From NCBI RefSeq assembly GCF_042661025.1, contig NZ_JBHSWH010000001.1:2232001-2296000 (forward strand): a stretch of 64,000 bases of DNA, written 5' to 3'. A model generated the notes under the pieces. That model did no database searches, was not told the DNA's origin, and saw nothing but the letters and a program-made list of their open reading frames with translations. Shown here piece after piece: positions 34,564-43,778 of the stretch. A program made the position numbers and the translations under genes. Numbering within the stretch: the first letter of the stretch is position 1; every line of letters starts with the position of its first letter. This DNA is from Flexivirga alba. Lineage in GTDB: Bacteria > Actinomycetota > Actinomycetes > Actinomycetales > Dermatophilaceae.

Positions 34564-34868
34564 GTGGAGTCCGTATGGCGCAACAGCCCGACGCCGATGA
34601 CCCGCGGCCGAGCAAGTACCCCAAGTCCGATGGTTTCCTCGGTGGCTTCCTGGACAGCTCTTCCGACTGGAAAACCGAGCGTCCCGGCATGACCGAGTCC
34701 GTCGGGGTGAGTGCCCTGAGCTACCTGCTGAGCGGACCGGTAGTATTCGCCTTGATCGGCTACGGATTGGACCGCCTGCTGCACACCGGCTTCCTGGTCC
34801 CGGCCGGCCTCCTCGCGGGGATGGCCCTGTCGATCTACCTGATCTGGTTTCGGTACGGTGCGGAATGA
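34560..34868 (+). CDS. Small two-helix membrane protein of the atp operon (AtpZ-like)
   Basis: 102 residues. Two membrane helices: SYLLSGPVVFALIGYGLDRLL and FLVPAGLLAGMALSIYLIWFRYG, joined by a short loop, with a charged N-terminal 40 residues. AtpZ/AtpI-type assembly proteins look like this. GTG 34560 (overlapping the previous stop, with GGGAGG before it) or ATG 34575 (GGAG before it) are both good; I give the overlap start. 113 bp follow before atpB. Confidence 0.7.
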   Translation: MSGVRMAQQPDADDPRPSKYPKSDGFLGGFLDSSSDWKTERPGMTESVGVSALSYLLSGPVVFALIGYGLDRLLHTGFLVPAGLLAGMALSIYLIWFRYGAE

Positions 34869-34981
34869 CAGCAACTTGTCAGCTGCCGCTGCGCACCAGC
34901 GCTGAGCGACATACGTCGCCCAGCGAACCCAGCAGCAGACCAGAATCCCTGACCAACCTGAAAGAAGACTGAGGAGCGCCT

Positions 34982-35776
34982 GTGAGCTTCAGCCCACTTG
35001 CTGCGGTGAAGACGGATACGTTCGAGCCGCCGAACCCGCAGGAGTTCTACCAGCGGTTCTTCGGCCACGGCGACTGGTCGTTCACCCGACCGATGGCCCT
35101 CTTCCTGGTCGTCGGCATCGTCGTCTGTGTCTACCTCGTGATGACGACCCGCAAGGCCGCGATCGTCCCGAGCAAGGGCCAGTGGATCACCGAGCAGATC
35201 TACGCGCCGATCCGCAACGGCATCGCGCAGGACATCATCGGCACCAAAGAATTCCTCAAGTACGTGCCGCTGCTCTTCGCGCTCTTCTGCACGCTGCTGC
35301 TCAGCAACCTGATGAGCGTCATTCCGTTCTTCCAGTTCCCGCCCACCGGTCGCGTCGGCTTCCCGATCGCCCTGACGTTGTTCGTCTACGTCACCTACCA
35401 GGTGATCGCGTTCAAGCGGAAGGGTGTCATCGGCTACCTGAAGGGTCTCGTGCCCCCGGGGCTGCCCGCCTGGATCCGCCCGATGATCCTGGTGCTGGAG
35501 ATCATCACCTACTTCGTCACCCGCCCGGTCACGTTGGCACTGCGACTCTTCGGCAACATGTTCGCCGGCCACATGCTCCTGCTGCTCTTTGTCACCGGCG
35601 GCGAGTTCATGATCGTGCACCAGAGCGGATTCCAGTACAAGATCTTCGGCGCCGGCTCCTTCGTGCTCGCGGCCGTGATGACCATCTTCGAGATCCTGAT
35701 CGAGTTCCTGCAGGCCTACATCTTCACCCTGCTCGCGGCGACCTACATCTCCGACTCGATCGCCACGGAGCACTGA
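34982..35776 (+). CDS. atpB: ATP synthase F0 subunit a
   Basis: 264 residues. Membrane protein forming the proton half-channels. The essential Arg is in TLALRLFGNMFAGHMLLLLF; FEILIEFLQAYIFTLLAATYISDSI near the C-terminus is the conserved last helix pair. GTG at 34982 (VSFSPLAAVKTDTFEPP) is preceded by GAGGAGCGCC. Confidence 0.97.
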   Translation: MSFSPLAAVKTDTFEPPNPQEFYQRFFGHGDWSFTRPMALFLVVGIVVCVYLVMTTRKAAIVPSKGQWITEQIYAPIRNGIAQDIIGTKEFLKYVPLLFALFCTLLLSNLMSVIPFFQFPPTGRVGFPIALTLFVYVTYQVIAFKRKGVIGYLKGLVPPGLPAWIRPMILVLEIITYFVTRPVTLALRLFGNMFAGHMLLLLFVTGGEFMIVHQSGFQYKIFGAGSFVLAAVMTIFEILIEFLQAYIFTLLAATYISDSIATEH

Positions 35777-35892
35777 GCGCGACCGTCGCGGGTGCCCCAC
35801 AGACTTACAACCGAATACGCAACACTCACAGAACTTCCGGCCGGTTCCGCCGACCGGATCAATGAAAGACAAACTCAGAAAGAGGGACCATC

Positions 35893-36102
35893 GTGAAAGG
35901 CAACATCGCGATCCTGGGCTACGGCCTCTCCGCCATCGGCCCCGGTATCGGCATTGGCTTGATCTTCGCCGCTTACATCAACGGCGTTGCTCGCCAGCCC
36001 GAGGCCCGCGGCATGCTGCAGTCGATCGCCATCCTCGGCTTCGCGCTCGCAGAGGCGCTGGCCATCTTCGGTCTGGTCCTCGCGTTCGTCTTCAAGTCGT
36101 AA
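35893..36102 (+). CDS. atpE: ATP synthase F0 subunit c
   Basis: 69 residues, two helices. AIGPGIGIGLIFAAYINGVARQPEA is helix 1 and the loop (R-Q-P); the proton-binding Glu is in GFALAEALAIFGLVLAFVF. It lacks features of Na+-binding c subunits (no Q-E-S motif), so protons are likely. Small gene, 116 bp after atpB. Confidence 0.97.
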   Translation: MKGNIAILGYGLSAIGPGIGIGLIFAAYINGVARQPEARGMLQSIAILGFALAEALAIFGLVLAFVFKS

Positions 36103-36150
36103 GCGCGACCCACACCGATCGCCACCAGCACCGTCTCGTAGGAGAAAGTC

Positions 36151-36747
36151 ATGCACAGTGTCGCCCTAGCAGGGCTCGCTGCTTCCAGCGACTCCAAGGT
36201 CGCCGAGAGGTACCCGATCCTCCCGCAGCTGTCGGAGCTGATCTTCGGGATCATCATCTTCGCGGCGATCCTGTTCGTCGTCTGGAAGAAGGTCGTCCCC
36301 AACCTGGAGAAGGCCTACCAGGAGCGGACTGCTGCCATCGAGGGCGGCATGGAGCAGGCTGCCGAAGTCCAGAAGCAGGCGGAGGAAGCCAAGTCTCAGT
36401 ACGAAGCTCAGCTCGCCGAGGCTCGCGCCGAGGCTGCCAGCATCCGTGAGGACGCCCGCTCGCAGGGCGCCCAGATCATTGCCGAGATGCGTGGACAGGC
36501 GAACGCCGAGTCCGAGCGCATCATCGAGAGCGCACACAAGCAGACCGAAGCCGAGCGTCAGCAGGCCCAGGTCGAGCTGCGCAGCCACGTCGGTCGCCTG
36601 TCGACCGACCTGGCCGGCAAGATCGTCGGTGAGTCGCTCGAGGACGAGACGCGTCAGCGTGGCATCGTCGAGCGCTTCCTGGCAGACCTCGAGTCCGGAG
36701 ACGTCAAGCCGGAGAAGGTCGGCACGACGCCGAGTGAGGGTGCCTGA
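36151..36747 (+). CDS. atpF: ATP synthase F0 subunit b
   Basis: 198 residues. A single N-terminal membrane helix (LIFGIIIFAAILFVVWKKVVPNL), then a long charged helix (QERTAAIEGGMEQAAEVQKQAEEAKSQYEAQLAEARAEAA...) that forms the peripheral stalk. Its stop overlaps the atpH start by one base (TGATG). Confidence 0.96.
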   Translation: MHSVALAGLAASSDSKVAERYPILPQLSELIFGIIIFAAILFVVWKKVVPNLEKAYQERTAAIEGGMEQAAEVQKQAEEAKSQYEAQLAEARAEAASIREDARSQGAQIIAEMRGQANAESERIIESAHKQTEAERQQAQVELRSHVGRLSTDLAGKIVGESLEDETRQRGIVERFLADLESGDVKPEKVGTTPSEGA

Positions 36748-37559
36748 TGCAGGGCGCTTCGCGTGGTTCGCTGCTGACCGTCCGACAGGAACTCAACACC
36801 CTGCTCGGCTCCGGCACGGACGCGACGTCTCTGGGTGATGAGTTGTTCGCGGTCTCCGGCGTGCTCGGGTCCAGCGCCTCGCTTCGGCGCGCGCTGACCG
36901 ACCCGACCACACAGGCTGCGGCGAAGGCGTCGCTCGCCGATCAACTCTTCGGCGGCAAGGTCAGCGACGGGGTGCAGCAGGTGCTGCGCAACGCCGTCGG
37001 CCAGCGCTGGGCCGACGAGCGGGACCTCGGCGACGCACTCGAGCAACTCGGTGTGGAAGCCACGTTGACCTCGGCAGAGCGTTCCGGTCGTCTCGACAAC
37101 GTCGAGGACGAGCTGTTCCGCTTCGAGCGGACGGTCACCGGTGACGCCGAGCTGCGCGATGCGCTCGGCGACCGCCGGCGCTCCGGCAAGGACAAGGCCG
37201 ACCTGGTCGGCAAACTGCTGGACGACAAGGCGGCACCGGAGACGGCCCGCCTGGCTCGCCAGGCAGCCGCCAACCCGGGTGGACGTCGGGTCGAGCGCGT
37301 GCTCGAGTCGTATGTCGCAGTCGCCGCGCAACTGCGCGACCGGCTCGCCGCGACTGTGACCTCCGCCGTCGAGCTCAGCGAGGCCGACCGGTCCCGCCTG
37401 GGGCAGGCGCTGGCTCGTGTCTACAGCCGTCCCGTTCAGCTCAACGTCATCGTCGACCCGCACATCGTTGGAGGCCTGCGAGTGCAGGTCGGCGACGAAG
37501 TCATCGACGGCACCATCGCAACCCGACTGGAGGAGGCCCGCCGCACCATGGCGGGCTGA
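36747..37559 (+). CDS. atpH: ATP synthase F1 subunit delta
   Basis: 270 residues, the usual length for actinobacteria (longer than the ~180 of E. coli). C-terminal core ESYVAVAAQLRDRLAATVTSAVELSEADRSRLGQALARVYSRPVQLNVIVDPHIVGGLRVQVGDEVIDGTIATRLEEARR matches the delta signature. It connects the b stalk to the alpha subunit. ATG at 36747. Confidence 0.95.
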   Translation: MQGASRGSLLTVRQELNTLLGSGTDATSLGDELFAVSGVLGSSASLRRALTDPTTQAAAKASLADQLFGGKVSDGVQQVLRNAVGQRWADERDLGDALEQLGVEATLTSAERSGRLDNVEDELFRFERTVTGDAELRDALGDRRRSGKDKADLVGKLLDDKAAPETARLARQAAANPGGRRVERVLESYVAVAAQLRDRLAATVTSAVELSEADRSRLGQALARVYSRPVQLNVIVDPHIVGGLRVQVGDEVIDGTIATRLEEARRTMAG

Positions 37560-37735
37560 CCCGTTGGGACTTGATCTCCATGGACGTTACGGTCGCAGGC
37601 TCCCTGCAACGCCCAACGGATCCCAAAGCAGACGGTGCCTGTGCTGACTAACTTCATCGACAGACCTTCCGGCATACCGACGCTGGAGCAAGACCTAACG
37701 GGCCGCGGGCGGTCCGCCACAAGAGGAGAAACGAA

Positions 37736-39373
37736 ATGACGGAGCTTTCGATCCGTCCGGACGAGATCCGGGAAGCACTGGACGGCTATGTCCGGTCCTA
37801 CGAGCCGGGTGCGGCCAGCCGTGAGGAAGTCGGCACCGTCGCAGACGCCGGCGATGGGATCGCCCACGTCGAGGGCCTGCCCTCGGCGATGACCAACGAG
37901 CTCCTGGAGTTCGAGGACGGCACTCTCGGCATCGCGCTGAACCTCGACGTGCACGACATCGGTGTCGTCGTCCTGGGTGAGTTCGGTGGCATCGAAGAAG
38001 GCCAGCAGGTCAAGCGCACCGGCGAAGTGCTCTCGGTGCCGGTCGGCGACGCCTTCCTCGGTCGTGTGGTGGACCCGCTGGGTCACCCGGTCGACGGACT
38101 CGGCGACATCAAGTCCGACACCCGCCGTGAGCTGGAGCTGCAGGCGCCCAACGTCGTCTCCCGTAAGTCGGTCTTCGAGCCGATGGCCACCGGTATCAAG
38201 GCGATCGACGCTATGACGCCGATCGGCCGTGGCCAGCGTCAGCTGATCATTGGCGACCGCAAGACCGGTAAGACGACGATCGCGACCGACACGATCATCA
38301 ACCAGAAGGCCAACTGGGAGTCCGGCGACCCGAACAAGCAGGTGCGCTGCATCTACGTCGCGGTCGGCCAGAAGAACTCCACGGTTGCCGAGGTCCGCGG
38401 CACCCTCGAGGCCGCCGGCGCGATGGAATACACCACCATCGTCAACGCGTCCGCAGGCGAGGCTGCCGGCTTCAAGTACCTCGCGCCGTTCACCGGCTCG
38501 GCCATCGGCCAGCACTGGATGTATGACGGCAAGCATGTCCTGATCATTTTCGACGACCTGACCAAGCAGGCCGAGGCCTACCGCGCCATGTCGCTGCTGC
38601 TGCGCCGCCCGCCGGGCCGCGAGGCCTACCCGGGTGACGTGTTCTACCTGCACAGTCGGTTGCTCGAGCGTTGCGCGAAGCTGTCCGACGAGCTCGGTGG
38701 TGGCTCGATGACCGGCCTGCCGATCATCGAGACCAAGGCCGGCGACGTCTCGGCATACATCCCGACCAACGTCATCTCGATCACCGACGGTCAGATCTAC
38801 CTGCAGGCCGACCTGTTCAACGCCAACCAGCGCCCGGCGGTCGACGTCGGTGTGTCGGTGTCGCGTGTCGGTGGTGCCGCCATGACGAAGGCGCTCAAGG
38901 GCGTCACCGGCTCGATCAAGGTCGACCTGGCCCAGTACCGCGAGATGCAGGCGTTTGCGATGTTCGCCTCCGACCTGGACGCAGCCTCCCGCCAGCAGCT
39001 GGCGCGTGGTGACCGGTTGATGGCGCTGTTCAAGCAGCCGCAGAACAGCCCGTTCTCGCTGTCGTCGCAGGTCGCGTCGTTGTGGGCCGGCACGACCGGC
39101 CAGCTGGACGACGTGGCGACCTCCGACGTCGGCCGTTTCGAGGCCGAGTTCCTCGACCTGCTGCGCCGCGAGCACAAGGGCACCCTCGACGCGATCGACG
39201 AGACCACCAAGCTCGACGACGACGGCAAGCAGGTCTTCGCAGAGGCGATGAAGAAGCTGAAGTCGCAGTTCCAGGGCGGTCCGGACCACGGTGGCGAAGG
39301 CGCCGAGTCCCACGACGAGATCGCGCAGGACCAGATCGACCAGGCCAAGATCGTCAAGAACAAGCAGAGCTGA
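37736..39373 (+). CDS. atpA: ATP synthase F1 subunit alpha
   Basis: 545 residues. P-loop GDRKTGKTTIATD; signature PAVDVGVSVSRVGGAAMTKALKGVTGSIK near the C-terminal part. The 176-bp gap after atpH is longer than other gaps in this run and may hold an internal promoter or processing site; I see none clearly. Noncatalytic nucleotide-binding subunit of the hexamer. Confidence 0.98.
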   Translation: MTELSIRPDEIREALDGYVRSYEPGAASREEVGTVADAGDGIAHVEGLPSAMTNELLEFEDGTLGIALNLDVHDIGVVVLGEFGGIEEGQQVKRTGEVLSVPVGDAFLGRVVDPLGHPVDGLGDIKSDTRRELELQAPNVVSRKSVFEPMATGIKAIDAMTPIGRGQRQLIIGDRKTGKTTIATDTIINQKANWESGDPNKQVRCIYVAVGQKNSTVAEVRGTLEAAGAMEYTTIVNASAGEAAGFKYLAPFTGSAIGQHWMYDGKHVLIIFDDLTKQAEAYRAMSLLLRRPPGREAYPGDVFYLHSRLLERCAKLSDELGGGSMTGLPIIETKAGDVSAYIPTNVISITDGQIYLQADLFNANQRPAVDVGVSVSRVGGAAMTKALKGVTGSIKVDLAQYREMQAFAMFASDLDAASRQQLARGDRLMALFKQPQNSPFSLSSQVASLWAGTTGQLDDVATSDVGRFEAEFLDLLRREHKGTLDAIDETTKLDDDGKQVFAEAMKKLKSQFQGGPDHGGEGAESHDEIAQDQIDQAKIVKNKQS

Positions 39374-39416
39374 CTCCGGTCGCTGACCGACAACTTTCGA
39401 GCAGGAAGGGGACAAC

Positions 39417-40330
39417 ATGGGCGCGCAGATGCGGATCTACCGCCAGCGCATCCGGTCTGTCCAGGCCACCAAGAAGATCACGCGCGCGATGGAGCTCATC
39501 GCAGCTTCGCGGGTGGTCAAGGCGCGCCGGCGGGTCGAGCAGTCGACGCCATACGCGATTGCGCTGACCCGTGCGTGCTCCGCCGTGGCGACGCACAGCA
39601 ACACCGACCACGCCCTGACGACCGAGCGGGACGAGCCCAAGCGCGCCGCGGTGCTGATCTGCACCAGCGACCGCGGACTGGCCGGCGCCTACTCCGTCAA
39701 CGCCATCAAGAAGTCGGCCGAGCTCGTTGAGCGGCTGCGTGGCGAGGGCAAGGAAGTCGTTCCCTACCTGGTCGGGCGCAAGGCGGTCAGTTACTACAAG
39801 TTCCGCCGTCGCGAGTTCGAGCAGGAGTGGACCGGGTTCACCGACGGTCCCGAGTTCGAGGTCGCCAAGGAGATCGGTGACGTCCTCACCGAGCAGTTCG
39901 TCGACGGCAGCGCCGAGGGGGCGTGGACGAGGTTCACATCGTCTACACCCGCTTCGTCAACATGGTGAATCAGGAGCCGCAGGTCGTGCGGCTGCTGCCG
40001 CTCGAGGTCGTTGAGGGCGAGGTCGACACCGACGGTGACGGCGAGCCGGACCACGGCCCGCTGCCGCTGTACGAGTTCGAGCCGAGCGCGGATGACGTGC
40101 TCGACGCCTTGCTGCCGAAGTACGTCAACGCCCGGATCTACAACGCGTTGCTGCAGTCGGCGTCGTCCGAGCTTGCTGCACGCCAGCGTGCGATGAAGTC
40201 CGCGACGGACAATGCCGAGGAACTCATCAAGACCTACACCCGCCTCGCCAACCAGGCGCGGCAGGCCGAGATCACCCAAGAAATCAGCGAGATCGTTGGC
40301 GGCGCCAGCGCTCTGGCGGATGCCTCCTGA
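39417..40330 (+). CDS. atpG: ATP synthase F1 subunit gamma, with a one-base frameshift
   Basis: The rotor stalk. N-terminal MGAQMRIYRQRIRSVQATKKITRAMELIAASRVVKARRRV and ICTSDRGLAGAYSVNAIKKSAELV are typical. At GGGGG 39917-39921 the frame is lost; adding a G gives DGSAEGGVDEVHIVYTRFVNMVNQEP and continues to the C-terminal helix (NARIYNALLQSASSELAARQRAMKSATDNAEELI). Repaired length about 304 residues. As gamma is essential for function, this is taken as a sequencing error. Confidence 0.95.
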
Positions 40331-40356
40331 GACGTCTGACGAGAAAGAGATAGCCA

Positions 40357-41838
40357 ATGAGTGAGACCAACGTTCTCGACACGAAGGCGGAGGAGACCGC
40401 GCCGGGCGCCGTTGGGCGTGTGGCACGAGTCATCGGTCCGGTCATCGACGTCGAGTTCCCCGCCGACGGCATGCCCGAGATGTTCAACCTGCTGACCCTC
40501 GAGGTCGACCTCTCCAGCGAGGGTGGTGAGAACGCAGGCAAGAAGCAGGTCAAGCTCGAAGTCGAGCAGCACATCGGCGACAACATGGTCCGTGCGATCT
40601 CGCTGCAGCCCACCGACGGTGTCGTTCGCGGCCAGGCGGTGCAGGACACCGGCGGCCCGATCACGGTGCCGGTCGGCGAGGCCACCCTCGGCAAGGTCTT
40701 CAACGCGACCGGTGAGTGCCTGAACCTCGAAGAGGGCGAGAAGCTCGAGGTCAACGAGCGCTGGGGCATCCACCGCCGTCCGCCGGCCTTCGACCAGCTG
40801 GAGTCCAAGACCCAGATGTTCGAGACAGGCATCAAGGTCATCGACCTGCTGACGCCATACGTTCAGGGCGGCAAGATCGGCCTGTTCGGTGGTGCCGGTG
40901 TCGGCAAGACCGTCCTCATCCAGGAAATGATCGCCCGGGTGGCGCGTGACCACGGTGGTGTGTCGGTGTTCGCCGGTGTCGGTGAGCGCACCCGTGAGGG
41001 CAACGACCTGATGGTCGAGATGGAAGAGGCCGGCGTCCTCGGACAGACCGCCCTCGTCTTCGGCCAGATGGACGAGCCGCCGGGCACGCGGCTCAGGGTG
41101 GCGCTGTCTGCTCTCACTATGGCGGAGTACTTCCGCGACGTGGCGAACCAGGACGTGTTGCTCTTCATCGACAACATCTTCCGGTTCACCCAGGCCGGTT
41201 CCGAGGTCTCCACGCTGCTCGGTCGTATGCCGAGCGCGGTGGGTTACCAGCCGACGCTGGCCGACGAGATGGGCGAGCTGCAGGAGCGGATCACCTCGAC
41301 GCGTGGTCACTCGATCACCTCGATGCAGGCGATCTACGTGCCGGCGGACGACTACACCGACCCCGCTCCGGCCACGACGTTCGCGCACCTGGACGCCACG
41401 ACCGAGCTTTCGCGTGACATCGCCTCGAAGGGTATTTACCCCGCGGTGGACCCGTTGAGCTCGACCTCCCGCATCCTGGACCCGCGCTACGTCACGCAGG
41501 AGCACTACGACACCGCGGTCCGCGTGAAGCAGATCCTGCAGCGCAACAAGGAGCTGCAGGACATCATCGCGATCCTCGGTATCGACGAGCTCTCCGAAGA
41601 GGACAAGATCCTCGTCAACCGCGCCCGTCGCATCGAGCGTTTCCTGTCCCAGAACACCTACGTGGCCAAGCAGTTCACCGGCCTCGAGGGCTCGACCGTG
41701 CCGCTCGCCGACACGATCGAGGCGTTCAACAAGATCGCCGACGGTGACTACGACCAGACGCCCGAGCAGGCATTCTTCATGTGCGGTGGGCTCGACGACG
41801 TCGAGAAGAAGGCTGCCGAGTTGGCCAAGCAGGACTGA
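40357..41838 (+). CDS. atpD: ATP synthase F1 subunit beta
   Basis: 493 residues. P-loop GGAGVGKTVLIQEMI, catalytic Glu region GVGERTREGNDL, Walker B LLFIDNIFRF, and signature PAVDPLSSTSR. Catalytic subunit. Unusually, atpC does not follow; a strong terminator does. Confidence 0.98.
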   Translation: MSETNVLDTKAEETAPGAVGRVARVIGPVIDVEFPADGMPEMFNLLTLEVDLSSEGGENAGKKQVKLEVEQHIGDNMVRAISLQPTDGVVRGQAVQDTGGPITVPVGEATLGKVFNATGECLNLEEGEKLEVNERWGIHRRPPAFDQLESKTQMFETGIKVIDLLTPYVQGGKIGLFGGAGVGKTVLIQEMIARVARDHGGVSVFAGVGERTREGNDLMVEMEEAGVLGQTALVFGQMDEPPGTRLRVALSALTMAEYFRDVANQDVLLFIDNIFRFTQAGSEVSTLLGRMPSAVGYQPTLADEMGELQERITSTRGHSITSMQAIYVPADDYTDPAPATTFAHLDATTELSRDIASKGIYPAVDPLSSTSRILDPRYVTQEHYDTAVRVKQILQRNKELQDIIAILGIDELSEEDKILVNRARRIERFLSQNTYVAKQFTGLEGSTVPLADTIEAFNKIADGDYDQTPEQAFFMCGGLDDVEKKAAELAKQD

Positions 41839-41865
41839 CCAGCTCCTCCCGCCATACAGCACGGC

Positions 41866-41898
41866 AAAACCCCGGATCACACTGTGATCCGGGGTTTT
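41866..41898 (+). terminator. Strong terminator after atpD
   Basis: Perfect 16-bp arms (41866-41881 and 41883-41898) around a single C, containing CCCCGGATCACA and ending in TTTT. It works in both directions and ends the atp transcript before atpC. Confidence 0.93.
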
Positions 41899-42051
41899 CG
41901 CGTGTGCACGTCCGCGCGCGTGCACAGGTCTCCCCAGTGTCGAGGTATGAACGGGCTTTGGCGTCTGGGGCGTGCCTGAGTCTCCCCAGGGGAGGGAACG
42001 GCACGGGTCTGGGGTGCGACGGTGTCACCACCCCATGGCAGGCTGCGTTGT
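41899..42051. other. Leader region before the YdeI-like gene
   Basis: Contains a small hairpin (GTGCACG...CGTGCAC near 41905-41925) and two copies of TCTCCCCAG. No promoter is clear. Confidence 0.3.
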
Positions 42052-42723
42052 ATGGCGAAGGACATCACGCCCGGCCGGATGGGCGGCACCCCGGAGCGGC
42101 CGGCGCGCTTCTTCGCCGACGCTGCCGAGTTCGGCGCCTGGCTCGCGGCGCATCACGACACCGAGACCGAGCTGTGGATGGGCTTGGCCAAGAAGCACGT
42201 GCCCGATCGTGGCCTCACCTGGGCGCAGGCGGTGCCCGAAGCCCTGTGCTGGGGCTGGATCGACTCGGTGTCGCAACGCATCGACGACGACTTCCTGCGG
42301 CAGCGATGGACGCCTCGCAAGCGCACCAGCCACTGGAGCAAGGTCAATCTCGAGCTGGTCGAGCAGTTGCGAGCCGCGGGTCGGATGCAGCCGGCCGGTC
42401 TGGCGATCTGGGAGGCGCGGCGCCGGGAGGCAGCGCCATACAGCCACGAACGGGAGGGTCCGATCGAGTTGCCACCGGCGTATGCCGAGCTGCTCGCGAA
42501 CTCACCGGCGGCAACTGCGTTCCTGGAGGCGGCAACCGCGACCTATCGGCGTCAGTGCATCAACTGGGTGGTCACCGCCAAGCAGGAAGTGACCCGCGAT
42601 CGACGGATGGTGCAACTGGTCGAGTGCAGTGCCGCCGGGGAAGTGGTGCCGTTCCAGCGCTATGGCGACCTGCCGAAGTGGGTCCAGCGTGCTGCGGCCG
42701 CCGCGGCCGCAGCCGGCGCGTAG
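42052..42723 (+). CDS. YdeI/OmpD-associated family protein
   Basis: 223 residues. N-terminal RFFADAAEFGAWLAAHHDTETELWMGLAKKH and ALCWGWIDSVSQRIDDDFLRQRWTPRKRTSHWSKVNLELVEQL match the YdeI family found in many actinobacteria; the function is unknown. The C-terminal AAAAAAAAGA tail is low complexity. It lies between atpD and atpC but has its own 210-bp leader. ATG at 42052. Confidence 0.85.
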   Translation: MAKDITPGRMGGTPERPARFFADAAEFGAWLAAHHDTETELWMGLAKKHVPDRGLTWAQAVPEALCWGWIDSVSQRIDDDFLRQRWTPRKRTSHWSKVNLELVEQLRAAGRMQPAGLAIWEARRREAAPYSHEREGPIELPPAYAELLANSPAATAFLEAATATYRRQCINWVVTAKQEVTRDRRMVQLVECSAAGEVVPFQRYGDLPKWVQRAAAAAAAAGA

Positions 42724-42754
42724 GGCTGCCCACCGCACTTGGACGCGGAGTCGG

Positions 42755-43579
42755 TTACGCCTCGATCTCCGCATGCCCGGCCAGGGCGAGGCAGCCACCC
42801 AGGGTGATCACGAACCCGAGCACGGCCACCACGACGAGACCGCGCCGGATCTCGTCGCCCAGGAACGCCAGGCCGATCGCTGCCGGCACGATCGTCTCGA
42901 CCGCGAAGGTGATCGCGGCGACGCTGGTGGTCCGACCGCGGTCCAGTGCGAAGCCATAAGCGACCAACGCGACCGCGCCGGCGAGGATCAGAGCCCAGAG
43001 CTGTGCTTGAAACACGGTGTGCCACAACGGATTCGATGTGTTGAGGACGCGGGCAACAATCCCGGACAGGCCGAAGCCGAGCCCGGAGGCGACCGCGAGG
43101 GTGATCGAGGAGCGGGCTCGATTCCGGTCCGCCATACCGAGGCCGAAGACCACAGCGATGGCGACTCCGCCACCGAGCAGTAGCCAGCCGCCACGACTGT
43201 CGAGGGTCCTGGCGGCACCCTCCTGCGCACTGATTGCCAACAACACCAGTCCTATTCCGGTGACGGCCAACGCGCCGACCTCCAGGCGGGACAACCGCAC
43301 GCCGAGCCATATGACTGCGAGCACAGCGGTCACTCCGACCGAAGACGCGAGCATCGACTCGACGAGGAAGAGCGGCAGCGAGCGCAACGCTGCGAAGCTG
43401 AGCACGAACCCGACAGCGTCGAGTGCGAGACCGGCGGCATACAACCAACCGGCCCGGCAGCGTGCGAGCAGACTTGACCCCGTTGGTGCTTCGCGCAGTC
43501 GGCGCACACCGATCGCCTGCAGGACTGTCGCCGCGCCATACGCGATGGCCGCGAGGACCGCTCCTACCAACGCCAGCAT
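42755..43579 (-). CDS. DMT (EamA-like) membrane transporter
   Basis: 274 residues with about nine to ten hydrophobic helices, for example LALVGAVLAAIAYGAATVLQAIGV, WLYAAGLALDAVGFVLSFAALRSLPLFLVESMLASSVGVTAVLAVI and GLSGIVARVL. Two EamA-like halves are visible. The substrate is unknown. The only minus-strand gene between atpD and atpC. ATG at 43579. Confidence 0.85.
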   Translation of the reverse strand: MLALVGAVLAAIAYGAATVLQAIGVRRLREAPTGSSLLARCRAGWLYAAGLALDAVGFVLSFAALRSLPLFLVESMLASSVGVTAVLAVIWLGVRLSRLEVGALAVTGIGLVLLAISAQEGAARTLDSRGGWLLLGGGVAIAVVFGLGMADRNRARSSITLAVASGLGFGLSGIVARVLNTSNPLWHTVFQAQLWALILAGAVALVAYGFALDRGRTTSVAAITFAVETIVPAAIGLAFLGDEIRRGLVVVAVLGFVITLGGCLALAGHAEIEA

Positions 43580-43778
43580 GCCCTGATGGTGTCACGACGG
43601 CCTGCGCCCTCAGGTCAGATCACAACGCCTCGAAGTCGAGCGGCAGCTTGTACCTGATGCGCAGGTGGCCCCGGCGTGACTGGCAACCACCATGGGGTGA
43701 AAGGCCAACTGGCCCGCCGGTGGATTGCGTGTCGACCAGCCTGCCGATGAAGCCCGACGAACCGACACAATGGGGCGT
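43580..43778. other. Divergent region between the DMT transporter and poxB
   Basis: 199 bp for two promoters. No convincing -35/-10 or operator seen. A short frame on the minus strand (ending KLPLDFEAL at 43620) has no family signal and was not called. Confidence 0.3.

Noticed and set aside
41866..41898. The terminator after atpD as a CRP site (TCACA-C-TGTGA)
   Set aside because: The half sites are in the wrong order and spacing; a hairpin with T tract explains it.
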